In this document: positions 1 through 9,297 of the stretch, one piece after another
How positions within the stretch are numbered: position 1 is the stretch's first letter
How the letters are laid out: the number at the start of each line of letters is the position of its first letter
Source: CAXXHQ01 sp963665265
GTDB taxonomy: Bacteria; Planctomycetota; Planctomycetia; Pirellulales; Thermoguttaceae
Assembly (NCBI GenBank): GCA_963665265.2
Contig: OY762224.2
Coordinates: 1,488,001 to 1,552,000 of the forward strand
DNA length: 64,000 nucleotides
Reading direction: 5' to 3'
Made by a program: the position numbers and the translations under genes
The notes under the pieces: model-generated
Database searches by the model: none
What the model was told of the DNA's origin: nothing
The model's input: only the letters and a program-made list of their open reading frames with translations

Positions 1-366
1 GCCCAGTTCGGCGTCTGTTGGCGGGAGAATTCATCGGGAAAACTGTTGACCTATGGCTGGGGAATGGGAAGCTACCCTCTCTATTTTAGCTATGACCAGT
101 GGACGAACTACGCAACGCTTTCCGCCAACCAATTTCAGTACGCCACGCCGCCGTTTGCGCCTTTCTGGATACGCATGTCGGACGACGGCGTTAACCGGTT
201 GGTGGAGATTGCCGGTAGCGACGGCGTTTCCTTCGTGCCTGTCCATACGGTGCAGAGCCGCGCTACGTTCTTAACGGCCGATCAGATCGGCGTATTCGCC
301 AACAGTTGGAAATCCGCCAACGGCATTCCGCGCGTCATCTCTTTCTTGCATTGGGAGGAAGCGTAA
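1..366 (+). CDS. Tail fibre-like protein, C-terminal part (gene continues left of window)
   Basis: The frame is open from base 1 to the TAA at 364-366, so only about 121 C-terminal residues are seen. The end of the protein (LTADQIGVFANS, then FLHWEEA) matches the ends of the next two genes (LTPDQIGVAVQA...LHWSQS; VHWEES). It is therefore the third copy of one family. The paralogues carry a fibre-type N-terminal module, so a receptor-binding or distal tail role is inferred. The stop overlaps the next start as TAATG. Function is inferred from paralogy and position. Confidence 0.75.
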   Translation, partial: AQFGVCWRENSSGKLLTYGWGMGSYPLYFSYDQWTNYATLSANQFQYATPPFAPFWIRMSDDGVNRLVEIAGSDGVSFVPVHTVQSRATFLTADQIGVFANSWKSANGIPRVISFLHWEEA

Positions 367-1373
367 TGGCTGAACAATTCAAGAACCTTGCCAGCGCCTC
401 TCTCGCAAGCGGCATCGACGACGTTACCACGTCACTTGTCGTGAGCAGCGCAATGGGATTCACCGGAGGCGACTTCCGCATCCTCATTGACAGCGAGATC
501 ATGAAGGTCACCGGCGTCAGCGGCACGACGTTCACCGTCGTGCGAGGTCAAGAAGGCACGTCTGCGGCTTCCCATGCGAGCGCCACGGCGGCGTTTCACG
601 TTCTTACCGCCGGGGCGCTCGACGCGCACGATCAAGACGACTTAGCGGCTTTCGGAACGTACGCCGCTCGGCCGGCGGCCGGAACGCCGGGACGAATCTT
701 TCTGCCGACCGACGGAGCGTTCATCGAGCGTGATGACGGAACGTCCTGGACTAAGTTCGGTCCGATCTGGCCGATGACGCCGCCCCAGCCCTCGGATTTT
801 TCGACCTGGCTCAACCAATCGACTGCCGCCTGCACAAATACCTATGGGCCAATGCACTTGGTCGGTCCGTCCTCCAGCAGCGCTATATGGCGCGCCGTGC
901 TGAAGAGCTATCCGACGCCGCCCTTCACGTTAGTTACGGCATTCCTGCCCAACACGATCGCCAACGCCTATTCATCTTACGTCACTCTCGGACTTTGCAT
1001 CCGTGATTCGGCTTCCGCGAAAATGGAGGTGTACGGACTCGGCGGAGCGGGCGCCGACATGAACATTCGAGGCTACTATTTCGCCAGCGCAACGCCATCC
1101 TCGGGAACGAGCGTTACGGGGTGGCCGACAGGGCAACACTTCTCCGAATCGCCGTTAGTGTGGCTTAAGTACGTAGATGACTCGACAAATCGTATCATCT
1201 CCTTATCCGTCAACGGCCTAACGTGGACTCAATTAGCCAGCAATACGCGAACTACCAATCTCACGCCGGATCAAATTGGGGTGGCCGTTCAAGCTAACGC
1301 GGGCTACTCGTCTTCCTCTCCCGCCATGGCCATCGACACCGGCATCACCGTCTTACATTGGAGTCAATCATAA
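366..1373 (+). CDS. Tail fibre / receptor-binding-like protein, paralogue 2
   Basis: This 335-residue protein starts at the ATG overlapping the previous stop (TAATG). Residues about 1-85 form a module common in phage fibres: alternating Gly/Thr strands with FRILIDSEIMKVTGV and TFTVVRGQEGT followed by SHASA. A linker around 105-135 (RPAAGTPGRIFLPTDGAFIE, DDGTSW) leads to a C-terminal domain of about 190 residues ending LHWSQS. N-terminal module and linker are closely shared with the next gene while the C-terminal domain diverges, as expected for receptor-binding proteins. The exact virion position is inference. Confidence 0.7.
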   Translation: MAEQFKNLASASLASGIDDVTTSLVVSSAMGFTGGDFRILIDSEIMKVTGVSGTTFTVVRGQEGTSAASHASATAAFHVLTAGALDAHDQDDLAAFGTYAARPAAGTPGRIFLPTDGAFIERDDGTSWTKFGPIWPMTPPQPSDFSTWLNQSTAACTNTYGPMHLVGPSSSSAIWRAVLKSYPTPPFTLVTAFLPNTIANAYSSYVTLGLCIRDSASAKMEVYGLGGAGADMNIRGYYFASATPSSGTSVTGWPTGQHFSESPLVWLKYVDDSTNRIISLSVNGLTWTQLASNTRTTNLTPDQIGVAVQANAGYSSSSPAMAIDTGITVLHWSQS

Positions 1374-2356
1374 TGACCGAACGATTCGCCAATCAAGCCG
1401 TCACCACGTTGTCGGCGGCAATTGCGACGGCAGCAGCTACGAGTTGTACGGTCACTGATGCGACTGCATTTCCGACGACCGGTAACTTCCGAATCAAAAT
1501 TGACGGCGAACTCCTCCTTGTCACTCGCGTTTCGGGAACAACCTTCACCGTCACTCGCGGGATCGAAGGCACAACGCCGGCTACGCACGCAAGCGGCGCA
1601 GGCGTCATCCATCTTTTGACTAAAGGAAGTCTGGAAGCGCGTGTCGCTAATCGCTTCATTTCCGATATGTACGCCAATAAGCCGGCAGCCGGAATCAAAG
1701 GGCGGCTATTCATTCCTACAGACGGATTGTACTTGGAATATGACGACGGAACGACGTGGCATAAATACGGACCGTGTCAACGCCTCAAAGCTCCGCCGCA
1801 GACCGGCTGGACTTGGTTCAACCAGGGCAACGCCGCCGTAACTTATGCAGGAGGCGTCTTAATCCTCTCCGATCCGGACCAGGACACAAACAATCCCCAA
1901 GTGCGAGGCGTCGTTCGACCGCTGGGTGAAGGGAAGACGACTCTTACGACGGCGTTCACGATGAGCGGCGTCACGTCCGCTCAATGGTACGGCGGAAACT
2001 GCATTCACGGCGGCGGCACTGAAGCGGATGAGTTCACGCTCTGGGGGCTTAAAATGACTACCAGCTATCCTTATCCGTACCTGAGCTTCGCCCCGTTTAC
2101 GTCTCCTACCGTCGCCGGAACGGCGCCGTCGTTCGATAGCCGCATTCTCTGGCCCCATCGCCTTTTCTGGTTTCGTTTTAAGTTGGACGGCGAGTACAAG
2201 CGGTATTACTTTTCGGAGGACGGATTGCATTGGACCTTGTGGTACTCCGTAGCGAGCTATACCGACCATTGTCCAATGCAGTACGGCGTCGCTCTTGATC
2301 GGTACAACAACGCGACGGCCATATCGTTGGCGTTAGTCCACTGGGAAGAGAGCTAA
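1373..2356 (+). CDS. Tail fibre / receptor-binding-like protein, paralogue 3
   Basis: 327 residues, with the start again overlapping the upstream stop (TAATG). The N-terminal module repeats the pattern of the previous gene (FRIKIDGELLLVTRV, TFTVTRGIEGT, THASGA), followed by the linker KPAAGIKGRLFIPTDGLYLE and DDGTTWHKYGP. The C-terminal domain (about residues 140-327) ends LALVHWEES and is clearly different in sequence. With the two upstream copies it makes a tandem family of three, suggesting duplication followed by divergence of the host-contact domain. Role inferred; no enzymatic motif is visible. Confidence 0.7.
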   Translation: MTERFANQAVTTLSAAIATAAATSCTVTDATAFPTTGNFRIKIDGELLLVTRVSGTTFTVTRGIEGTTPATHASGAGVIHLLTKGSLEARVANRFISDMYANKPAAGIKGRLFIPTDGLYLEYDDGTTWHKYGPCQRLKAPPQTGWTWFNQGNAAVTYAGGVLILSDPDQDTNNPQVRGVVRPLGEGKTTLTTAFTMSGVTSAQWYGGNCIHGGGTEADEFTLWGLKMTTSYPYPYLSFAPFTSPTVAGTAPSFDSRILWPHRLFWFRFKLDGEYKRYYFSEDGLHWTLWYSVASYTDHCPMQYGVALDRYNNATAISLALVHWEES

Positions 2357-2362
2357 ACAGCA

Positions 2363-4447
2363 ATGACGCAGACCGGTAAGCTAGGTATTGCTGAGTCCCG
2401 TTTGGGAAATATGCTACTGGCCTCTGCCGGCGTGGACGCTACGTCGCCGTCTGCGAATGCAGCGAGCGCCAAGCTTGGCGCGTCCGCCTCAATGCTCGGG
2501 CATATTATGCTTGCGCTCAGCGGCGCAGACGGTCCCAGAGTTTTCAACATGCGGGCCGTGAGCGCCTTGGAGCTTGTAAGCTCGGCGGACCGCGACGCTG
2601 AGATTATTGGGCGTCCGTCGCCTCGCTGGGCGCTCGGCGGCATCGACGGCGTACTCGGTAACGCACGGTTAGCATACGTTGAAGAAGACCTTCGGCCGTT
2701 GACGGCCGCTTTAACTGGCATGCTGGGCGCCGCGGCTTCTACTCTAGGCAATGTGCGTCTTGCCCTCGGCGAACAAGAAGGCGATAGCGGGGCTAACGCC
2801 TTCCAAGCGTCGGCAACCGTCGCGTTGTCGCTTGAATCCTCGGCCGTCTGTAAGGCGGCGTACGTGCGAGATACGTCCAACACGCTTTCGGTGAATCATT
2901 CGGCGTCACTGACGAAGACGCTCGCCCTCGGCGCCGATAGCGCGATTGATATCGGAACGGAAGTCTCGGTTACCCCAAGCGTCTGGGGTTACGACGTCGT
3001 CGCCGACAATGACTTGGAGTTGACGACCGAAGCCGCCGTAACGACAGATGCGTGGCTCTACGAAGTCTCCGCTCAGAACGTCCTATCGCCCACCGGTCAG
3101 GCTGCCGGCGCGATTGGAACGATCTTCACGATCAGCGTCGAGAACAATTTGGAGCTGAACGTCGATGCGGGTTTTACAGCCGATGAATGGATTCATGATC
3201 TCAGCGCAAGTAACCTTCTTGAATTGGCGCATGAGACGACCGTCGCAACGGATGAGTGGGTTTTCGCTCTCGCGGCGGAAAACGCGATTAGCATGTCTCA
3301 CGAAGCGACTGGCTCGTTCATATTGGAGGCGGGCGCAGAGAGCGCCTTGACGTTCGCACAAGAAGGCGACTTCGGATTCGTTCGGACCGTGACGGCTGAA
3401 ACCGCGTTAGGAATCGCGCAAGAGGCTGGCGGAACCGTCAATCACGAGTATGAGGTCTGGGGTTGGAGCGTACTGGAACTTGACCAGAACGCAAGCACGA
3501 ACAACGCTCTTGCCGTGTCTGCCGGCAATACGTTGAATGTGGGGCAAGACTTGTATGTCATTCGGCCCTGGTACGTATCGGCGGAAAGCGTATTGCAGGA
3601 GAGTCATCAGGAATTCACGCCGGGGACGATAGAAATCGTCGAGGTCACGACTGGACTGGACAGTTCAGCGTCAGTCAACGCCGTCCTTAATCGGACGGCG
3701 CGTTCTCCGCTCTCGTTGGCCCAAACGACGCACTTTTCGTTTGTTATGCCTGGCGGCGTCTTGGTTTCGGCTGAGAACGCCCTTAGTCTCGATCAAGGGG
3801 CTTGGATCACGCGACTGGGCGACGCGATCAACACGCTATCGCTCAGCCAGTCAGCGACGGCTTACAACGGACCTCCGCTTGGAAGCGCGATTGAATTCCG
3901 ACAGGCCGCTGGCGTCAGCGTCGTTCGCAATCGAGACGCTCGCTCGGAGCTAGACCTGGAGCAGGCCGTCACCTACATCTTAATTAGGCGTGGAGCCGTC
4001 AATCTATTCGATTACGCTCCGGCCGGTTTAGTCCCTCTTCAAGGTCCATATCCCGGCGTCACGGCCTCGTTCGCCTTGATCTACCCTGCCTCGGGACCGG
4101 CGACGGATACGTTGGAGCTTTGCTCCCCTGACCTCGGCAATAAAGATCGTCTTAGCTTCACTCGGATTAACCGGGAATCGCGGGGCGGCGCTCTGACCGT
4201 ATTCGCCGATCCGATTTGGCCGAAGGTGCAGACGCTCGCTTTGAGTTTCTCGGCCCTGCGCCGAACCGAAGCCCAGGGATTGCTCCGTTTCTTGCGTGAC
4301 CACATTGGACGCGAAATCAAGCTGACCGATTGGGAACGGAGAGTATGGAGGGGCGTCATCACGACGCCGAATGAGGCAGTCATCCAGGACGGCAAAGAAA
4401 GCTTTTCGGCGAGCTTCGAGTTTGAGGGCGAACTGGTATCACCATAG
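2363..4447 (+). CDS. Repeat-rich phage tail protein (694 aa)
   Basis: The ATG lies seven bases after the previous stop. Residues about 1-150 contain three copies of a short Leu/Gly unit (SRLGNMLLASAG, SMLGHIMLALSG, STLGNVRLALGE). From about 150 to 560 there are many diverged repeats of roughly 25-35 residues built on AExxLxLxQxA, for example AETALGIAQEAGG and AENALSLDQGAW. The last about 150 residues form a separate domain (TLELCSPDLGNKDRLSFTRI, FLRDHIGREIKLTDWERRVW) related in style to phage tail proteins. It sits between fibre genes and the tail-tip gene. A structural role is likely; the exact component is unknown. The stop is TAG. Confidence 0.65.
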   Translation: MTQTGKLGIAESRLGNMLLASAGVDATSPSANAASAKLGASASMLGHIMLALSGADGPRVFNMRAVSALELVSSADRDAEIIGRPSPRWALGGIDGVLGNARLAYVEEDLRPLTAALTGMLGAAASTLGNVRLALGEQEGDSGANAFQASATVALSLESSAVCKAAYVRDTSNTLSVNHSASLTKTLALGADSAIDIGTEVSVTPSVWGYDVVADNDLELTTEAAVTTDAWLYEVSAQNVLSPTGQAAGAIGTIFTISVENNLELNVDAGFTADEWIHDLSASNLLELAHETTVATDEWVFALAAENAISMSHEATGSFILEAGAESALTFAQEGDFGFVRTVTAETALGIAQEAGGTVNHEYEVWGWSVLELDQNASTNNALAVSAGNTLNVGQDLYVIRPWYVSAESVLQESHQEFTPGTIEIVEVTTGLDSSASVNAVLNRTARSPLSLAQTTHFSFVMPGGVLVSAENALSLDQGAWITRLGDAINTLSLSQSATAYNGPPLGSAIEFRQAAGVSVVRNRDARSELDLEQAVTYILIRRGAVNLFDYAPAGLVPLQGPYPGVTASFALIYPASGPATDTLELCSPDLGNKDRLSFTRINRESRGGALTVFADPIWPKVQTLALSFSALRRTEAQGLLRFLRDHIGREIKLTDWERRVWRGVITTPNEAVIQDGKESFSASFEFEGELVSP

Positions 4448-4457
4448 AGGTTTCCCG

Positions 4458-4856
4458 ATGTTCGTATTGCAGGCGCCCCACCCGACCCTAATAGCCACGA
4501 CTTTGCTGCCCAATCCGCAGTTCGGCGACGCGGAGCGCCTCACGGACGAGGTGCAAGTGAAGCGTGCAATGGACGGCACGACATACGCCTACGTGAAGAC
4601 GAAGAACAACCGACGGAACCTGCGATGGACCTTCCGTCTGACTCGAAACAAAGCCCTGGAACTCCGGGCCTTTATACAAGTCTATTACGCCGCCAAGATT
4701 CGTGCGACGGATCACAACGAGCGGATCTGGATCGGCAACTTCGTCAATAATCCGTTCGAGTTCGACACGCCGAGCCGGGCCTCACCCGCCATCGCTCCGA
4801 TGCCGCGAGGGGAAACCCAAGAGATCACGATTGAGTTCGAGGGGGTTGAACGGTGA
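4458..4856 (+). CDS. Small tail-associated protein
   Basis: 132 residues from the ATG at 4458, preceded by GAGG 8 bases upstream; an in-frame extension upstream would overlap the previous gene and is less likely. The protein is soluble, with no signal peptide or membrane segment. Its C-terminal half resembles the end of the previous protein (ETQEITIEFEGVER versus KESFSASFEFEGELV), hinting at a shared tail-protein domain. The stop overlaps the next GTG start as GTGA, so translation is probably coupled. Role inferred from location in the tail cluster. Confidence 0.65.
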   Translation: MFVLQAPHPTLIATTLLPNPQFGDAERLTDEVQVKRAMDGTTYAYVKTKNNRRNLRWTFRLTRNKALELRAFIQVYYAAKIRATDHNERIWIGNFVNNPFEFDTPSRASPAIAPMPRGETQEITIEFEGVER

Positions 4857-7426
4857 GAACCATTTCCGACGCATCGTTGACGAAGCTCGCCGCGCGCTTC
4901 GGAACGGAACCGATCAACATTTTGGAAATCCAGTGGGTGGCGCGCGGGAGTATGGATCAGTACGCCGACCGAGACATTCCCGGCGGAGTCAAAGGCAAAA
5001 TTCAGTCCATCAGCGAACTGGACTCCGTAGTCAACGTTTCCGGCGGCGGTCAGAGTCAGGCCATCGACGTGACGCTGGACGACGCGGACGGCTCGATCAA
5101 GGCCATACTGGATTCCAACGACATCCATAAACGGCCTTGCAAGTTGTATCAATGGTTCGACGGTCTCGACCTTAGTGAAAGGTTTCTGGTATTCCAAGGG
5201 CAGATTTCCAGCCCAATTACCTGGAGCGAAGGGGATCGAACGGTCTCCTTCACATTGATTTCCAAATTGGAAGACCGTGAAATCGGTTTCTCGGCTGAAG
5301 AGGGAGCCTTCGCGGAAATCCCGGAAACCTTGGTGGGCGAACCGTGGCCCATGATTTTCGGCACGCCTCTTGACGTGCCGGCCTTGGCCGTCACGGAACC
5401 GTTGACCGGCACGATTACCAACGCCGCGTCGATCGCCGATTACACGATCCCTCTGCAACTCAGCGTGTTGTCCACTCAGCGAGCCTATTCTAACGTTATT
5501 GCGTTGCTTTTTCACGAGCAGGCGGAATATGCGCGCACGCAGGACGATACGGCCGGCGCGGCGGAGTATGAACAGCGTGAATCAGAAGCTCTGAGCCGAA
5601 TGAGCGAACTTGCCCAACAGGCCGCTGAGCTTATCGCCGACCTCGCGGAACAGCGCGCCGAAGAAAAGCCGACCGTGACGATCATCGGAGGCGAGAAGTT
5701 CCCTCAAAACGTCTCGTTGCGGCTGAACGTCAACGACGGCATCTTCACCGGGTATTTCGTGGGCAAGGTTTTTCATATTACCGCCCGTCAACATCCAGAC
5801 TTCGGCGTAAAAACGGATACGCCGCACGTCAACGTCAATATTCAAGTTCGCTACCCCATGAGCGGGCCGCGAGAGTTAGTCTGGTATAGCGAAGAGGTCA
5901 CCGGCTCCAGCGCCGGTTTTTTTACGGCCGAAGGCGGAAGCCGCGTGACTCTTGCGGACAACGAACCGATGGACTACATCGTTTCCATTGTGCCGGGGAC
6001 CGTCGTCACCGTCGCCGCTAAGCGCGCCTTCGAGGGAATTAAGCGGCTTGTCGCCGTGCCGCTTTCCTACTACACGGTTCGCACGGCGACGTTCGGCAGC
6101 ATCTCCGCCACGATCATTCGGCTTCCGAAACCGTTGTCGAGTTATGCCGACGAGGGCTGGGAAGATGACTTGTACGTCACCTTCAAGTCGGACGTCGGCC
6201 CGAACACGGTGGACATTTTGGAATACCTGATCGGTCTCTACGCCCCCGAGTCGTCGATTGACGCCGCAAGTTTCAACCATGTGCGAGCGCGTCTCGCTAA
6301 TTATCCATCCAATTTCGCGCTGCTGGAACGCAAGAACATCGTCGCCGTGTTGGAGGAGATCGCCTGGCAGGCTCGCTGCGCCATCTGGCTCAGCGGCGAT
6401 ACGTTCTATTTGCGATACTTACCCGAGACTCCGACGGCTTCGCTGTCGATTTCGCAGAGCGATATCGTGCCTGGGTCGATGGAGGTGTTTCATACTGACA
6501 CGGAGGACTTGGTGACCAAGCTGGTCGCCGAGTGGAGGCAGAGTTACGCGGCCGATGATCCCAGTCAAGTGATTCTTCGACACAACGTGAATAAGTACGG
6601 CACGCATGAGCAGACTGAAGAGTTTTACATCTACAACATTCAGGAGTTGGTTATTAAGAGCGCCACGTTTTGGCTGATCCGCATGGCCAATACCTGGAAG
6701 AAGATACGATTCCGCACCTTTATTAACAAGCTTCAGCTTGAGACGCTTGATCCCGTCACGCTCGCTTTTTCTCAAAACTACGTTTCGACGGGGGCCGTCA
6801 CGGGGATCGTGGAGCAAGCGAATTTCGATTCGGCGGGCAACGAAATCGCGTTCGAGGCGTGGACGCCGGTGAAGGCGGGGACCATGACGCCTTATGACTT
6901 TGCTTGGCCAGCCGACGTGGATCAGAGCCTAATCTTTCCTACAGTTGAAGAAGAGTATGCCGGCGACGCGGGAAGCGACGGAACGGGGACCGATGCGGAC
7001 GGCGATTTGTCAGGCGGCACGATCGTCACCATCAGCGGCTATCGTTCGCACCAGGACTACGGCGATTCGCATCCGTCCGATCGGGGCGACGTGAAACCCT
7101 TAAATCCGCCGCCGCTGGCGGATCGTGCGGAAGTGGATACGACCACGCCAAGCCACGTTACTCCCGATTACCAAAAGAATTCATATATTCCCGGCGGAAG
7201 CTCGCGCGGCGTCACGTCCATCGACATTCATTCGACGGTCATTACGGACTCGACGACGAAGGCTTCGACGACGTTGGACACGTTCTTCAAGCAAGTGAAA
7301 GACAAAAAACTTCAGATGTCCGCCGAGGCCGTCATCAGCGACGGCGACAATGCGGCGGCGTTTGACTTCGAGTATGACTCGGAGGAAGACGTTTTCGGCG
7401 CCGGAACGGCGTTTCTCCATGACTAA
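4853..7426 (+). CDS. Large tail-tip / baseplate hub-like protein
   Basis: 857 residues starting at GTG, overlapping the previous stop. The N-terminal 150 residues (ILEIQWVARGSMDQYADRDI, SQAIDVTLDDADGSIKAILD) have the look of phage tail hub or tip proteins that assemble beneath the tail tube. A helical, Glu/Ala-rich stretch around residues 215-275 could form a coiled coil. The C-terminal about 150 residues are Asp/Gly/Ser-rich and probably flexible. The position between small tail genes and the last structural genes fits a central tip component. No lytic transglycosylase or peptidase motif was noticed. Identification is by style and context. Confidence 0.6.
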   Translation: MRTISDASLTKLAARFGTEPINILEIQWVARGSMDQYADRDIPGGVKGKIQSISELDSVVNVSGGGQSQAIDVTLDDADGSIKAILDSNDIHKRPCKLYQWFDGLDLSERFLVFQGQISSPITWSEGDRTVSFTLISKLEDREIGFSAEEGAFAEIPETLVGEPWPMIFGTPLDVPALAVTEPLTGTITNAASIADYTIPLQLSVLSTQRAYSNVIALLFHEQAEYARTQDDTAGAAEYEQRESEALSRMSELAQQAAELIADLAEQRAEEKPTVTIIGGEKFPQNVSLRLNVNDGIFTGYFVGKVFHITARQHPDFGVKTDTPHVNVNIQVRYPMSGPRELVWYSEEVTGSSAGFFTAEGGSRVTLADNEPMDYIVSIVPGTVVTVAAKRAFEGIKRLVAVPLSYYTVRTATFGSISATIIRLPKPLSSYADEGWEDDLYVTFKSDVGPNTVDILEYLIGLYAPESSIDAASFNHVRARLANYPSNFALLERKNIVAVLEEIAWQARCAIWLSGDTFYLRYLPETPTASLSISQSDIVPGSMEVFHTDTEDLVTKLVAEWRQSYAADDPSQVILRHNVNKYGTHEQTEEFYIYNIQELVIKSATFWLIRMANTWKKIRFRTFINKLQLETLDPVTLAFSQNYVSTGAVTGIVEQANFDSAGNEIAFEAWTPVKAGTMTPYDFAWPADVDQSLIFPTVEEEYAGDAGSDGTGTDADGDLSGGTIVTISGYRSHQDYGDSHPSDRGDVKPLNPPPLADRAEVDTTTPSHVTPDYQKNSYIPGGSSRGVTSIDIHSTVITDSTTKASTTLDTFFKQVKDKKLQMSAEAVISDGDNAAAFDFEYDSEEDVFGAGTAFLHD

Positions 7427-7470
7427 GAGCAGGTACGGAAGGCGTCAGTTGCATTGACGAGGATGAAATA

Positions 7471-8445
7471 ATGGGACGACCATGGACACGCGCTGACTGG
7501 AATGCGCTCATCGGCAAAATCAACGCCTTCTCGGCGAGCGAGTGCTTCATCGGCGAACCGCTTGAAGAGGTGACGGAGAGACACATCTGGAAGGTCTCTG
7601 ACATTACCAAGGTTCGCGACAAGCTGACGCAAATTTGCGCGAATGCGCCCGTTTTCTCGGCGGCAACGACGAAATGGACCAGGAGTATTATCGACGAGCT
7701 TGAATCCGCCATCGAGTCCTGTTCGTGTTGTCCTGTCGCTACCGTAGCTATTCCGACTCAATATCATGCATTTCAAAGCCGCGTCTTTGAGACCGCCGAG
7801 GCGATGAGCGCTAACGCGGCCGCCGCGTTGAACAACGAGGCGGAAGGGGTGGCGGCGTCAAGCGTCGCCGCTGATGAACGAACTACGCTGGAAACGCTGT
7901 TGAGCGACGGAGGCTCCGAGCAGGCGGTAGAAGCTCAAGTAGCCTCGCTGAATCTGGCGGCAAGCGTGGCGTGGAGTTATATAAGTAGCGCGAATACCGA
8001 GCGGTACGATCTTAGCCCGCTTGGTCCGCTGTTGTCTACGTCGTACAACCATACGTCAACGCCGACCTTACGTCACTTTGAGTTTAACGGAAAACGGTAT
8101 AAAAACTGGGCGTGGTGCGAGTCCACGGCTCGTATTCGGACGGTAAACTACGGTTGTTGGGGAAGCTCATCCAATTTGTCGTCCATTGAGTATGCGGACG
8201 AGTTCTTGTTTAACGGCGCACCCAACGGAACGTGGTTTTTAGCCGGTACGCCTTCTAGTACGTCAATCAAAATGTTTTTCAGGAACTGGTATCGAGGATG
8301 CGCGACGGATTTTACGGGCGACGGCGATTGCGATTCCGTGGCGGCATGTCTGAACTACTTGAATTCGGCTGGGTTGCGTCATGCGATCGCCGTGGAATAC
8401 GGGACCGCTAGCGTATCCAAAGGTGCGTGGGAAGATACGGAATAA
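7471..8445 (+). CDS. Phage structural protein of unknown role (324 aa)
   Basis: Starts at ATG 7471 with GAGGATGA just upstream. The N-terminus (MGRPWTRADWNALIGKINAF) is aromatic; residues about 95-170 are Ala-rich and helical (EAMSANAAAALNNEAEG), followed by a C-terminal Tyr/Asn/Gly-rich region with a short Cys pair (ESCSCCPV near residue 87). It is the last large gene of the tail block, which suggests a fibre- or tip-associated protein. I do not recognise a family. Confidence 0.55.
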   Translation: MGRPWTRADWNALIGKINAFSASECFIGEPLEEVTERHIWKVSDITKVRDKLTQICANAPVFSAATTKWTRSIIDELESAIESCSCCPVATVAIPTQYHAFQSRVFETAEAMSANAAAALNNEAEGVAASSVAADERTTLETLLSDGGSEQAVEAQVASLNLAASVAWSYISSANTERYDLSPLGPLLSTSYNHTSTPTLRHFEFNGKRYKNWAWCESTARIRTVNYGCWGSSSNLSSIEYADEFLFNGAPNGTWFLAGTPSSTSIKMFFRNWYRGCATDFTGDGDCDSVAACLNYLNSAGLRHAIAVEYGTASVSKGAWEDTE

Positions 8446-8457
8446 GCGGAGTTGCAT

Positions 8458-8634
8458 ATGGCTAACAAATGGATTCAAAACGCAATTCGGCATCCAGGCG
8501 CTTTAACGCGGAAGGCGAAGGCCGCCGGCATGTCGATAGGCGCCTACATTTCGCATCCACCCCGAGGCGTCAAGGCGTCAACGAAGCGACAGATTGCCTT
8601 GGCGAAGACGCTCCGAGCGATGCGCAAGAAATAA
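8458..8634 (+). CDS. Small basic phage protein (KWIQNAIRHPGAL type)
   Basis: 58 residues from ATG 8458; an in-frame ATG lies two codons earlier at 8452, and both are possible. The protein is very basic, with the pattern KWIQNAIRHPGALTRKAKAA near the start and a Lys/Arg-rich end (LAKTLRAMRKK). Short proteins of this shape recur in phage genomes and are thought to be virion-associated or DNA-binding, but no function is established. It closes the rightward structural block. Confidence 0.6.
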   Translation: MANKWIQNAIRHPGALTRKAKAAGMSIGAYISHPPRGVKASTKRQIALAKTLRAMRKK

Positions 8635-8659
8635 AAAAAGCCGCCGATTTTCCAGCGAG

Positions 8660-8685
8660 CTTTTGTGATTTAGAAGTTACAAAAG
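8660..8685. terminator. Possible bidirectional terminator between convergent genes
   Basis: CTTTTGT (8660-8666) pairs exactly with ACAAAAG (8679-8685) around a 12-base loop, and an A-run precedes it at 8635-8641. It sits where the rightward structural genes meet the leftward replication genes and overlaps the stop of the exonuclease gene. The stem is AT-rich and short, so confidence is moderate. Confidence 0.4.
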
Positions 8686-9297
8686 ATCCATCAGCAGCAT
8701 CGCGCGATAGCATTCCGCCTCCGCCAGGGCGTCGGAGAGAGCGTCGTGTGGATGCGCGTTGACGACATTGAAGCGTTTGCAGATTGAGCCAAGCCCAACC
8801 CGCGCAAAAGGAGCCGGCAGTCCGAAGAAGGCCGCCTTGTCGTTTAAGGAAAGGGCGAACAGCATGGCGTCCCGAGCGTGGCCGGAGAACAGCGTATTGG
8901 TCAGCTCGACGCCGAGCCAAGCTTGCAGAAAGCGCGACTCGAACGCCCAATTGTGGGCGAGCGGCACGAGGGTCTTGCCAAACGGCAAGTCGAGCTTGTC
9001 CCGCCACTCAAGCAACAAGTCCTGCACCTTACCTATCTCCGGAGCGTGCAGCGCTAAGTCTTCCAGATTGAGGCCGTGAACGTAGCCGACTCGCCGTTGT
9101 TGCCGTTCCGGATGCTCGGGCCTGATCGTCGTATAGAACGGACGCACGCCTTCTAACGGCCGGATGTCCGAGTTCAGAGGAACCACGGCGATTTGGATCG
9201 GTTCGTGATAGCCGGCTTGGAGGCCGGTGGTCTCTAGGTCGATTGACGCGAGAACGTTGCCGTTCAGGTGGACCAATCCGGAGTAGGTTTTGGTCAT
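8677..9297 (-). CDS. DEDDh 3'-5' exonuclease (DnaQ/RNase T fold)
   Basis: 206 residues. The three exonuclease motifs are visible: ExoI SIDLETTG with D20 and E22; ExoII HNWAFESRFLQAWL; ExoIII HDALSDALAEAECY, where the His five residues before the Asp marks the DEDDh subgroup. Such proteins remove nucleotides from the 3' ends of DNA or RNA using two metal ions, for proofreading, processing or nucleotide salvage. Its start overlaps the end of the dNMP kinase gene by 4 bases (ATGA). It is the last gene of the leftward replication cassette. A second DEDDh exonuclease lies at 41742. Confidence 0.85.
   Translation of the reverse strand: MTKTYSGLVHLNGNVLASIDLETTGLQAGYHEPIQIAVVPLNSDIRPLEGVRPFYTTIRPEHPERQQRRVGYVHGLNLEDLALHAPEIGKVQDLLLEWRDKLDLPFGKTLVPLAHNWAFESRFLQAWLGVELTNTLFSGHARDAMLFALSLNDKAAFFGLPAPFARVGLGSICKRFNVVNAHPHDALSDALAEAECYRAMLLMDLL

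Noticed and set aside
4712..5515. 267-codon antisense gene over tail genes
   Set aside because: Opposes two well-supported tail genes and has no natural motifs; explained by RNY codon bias.
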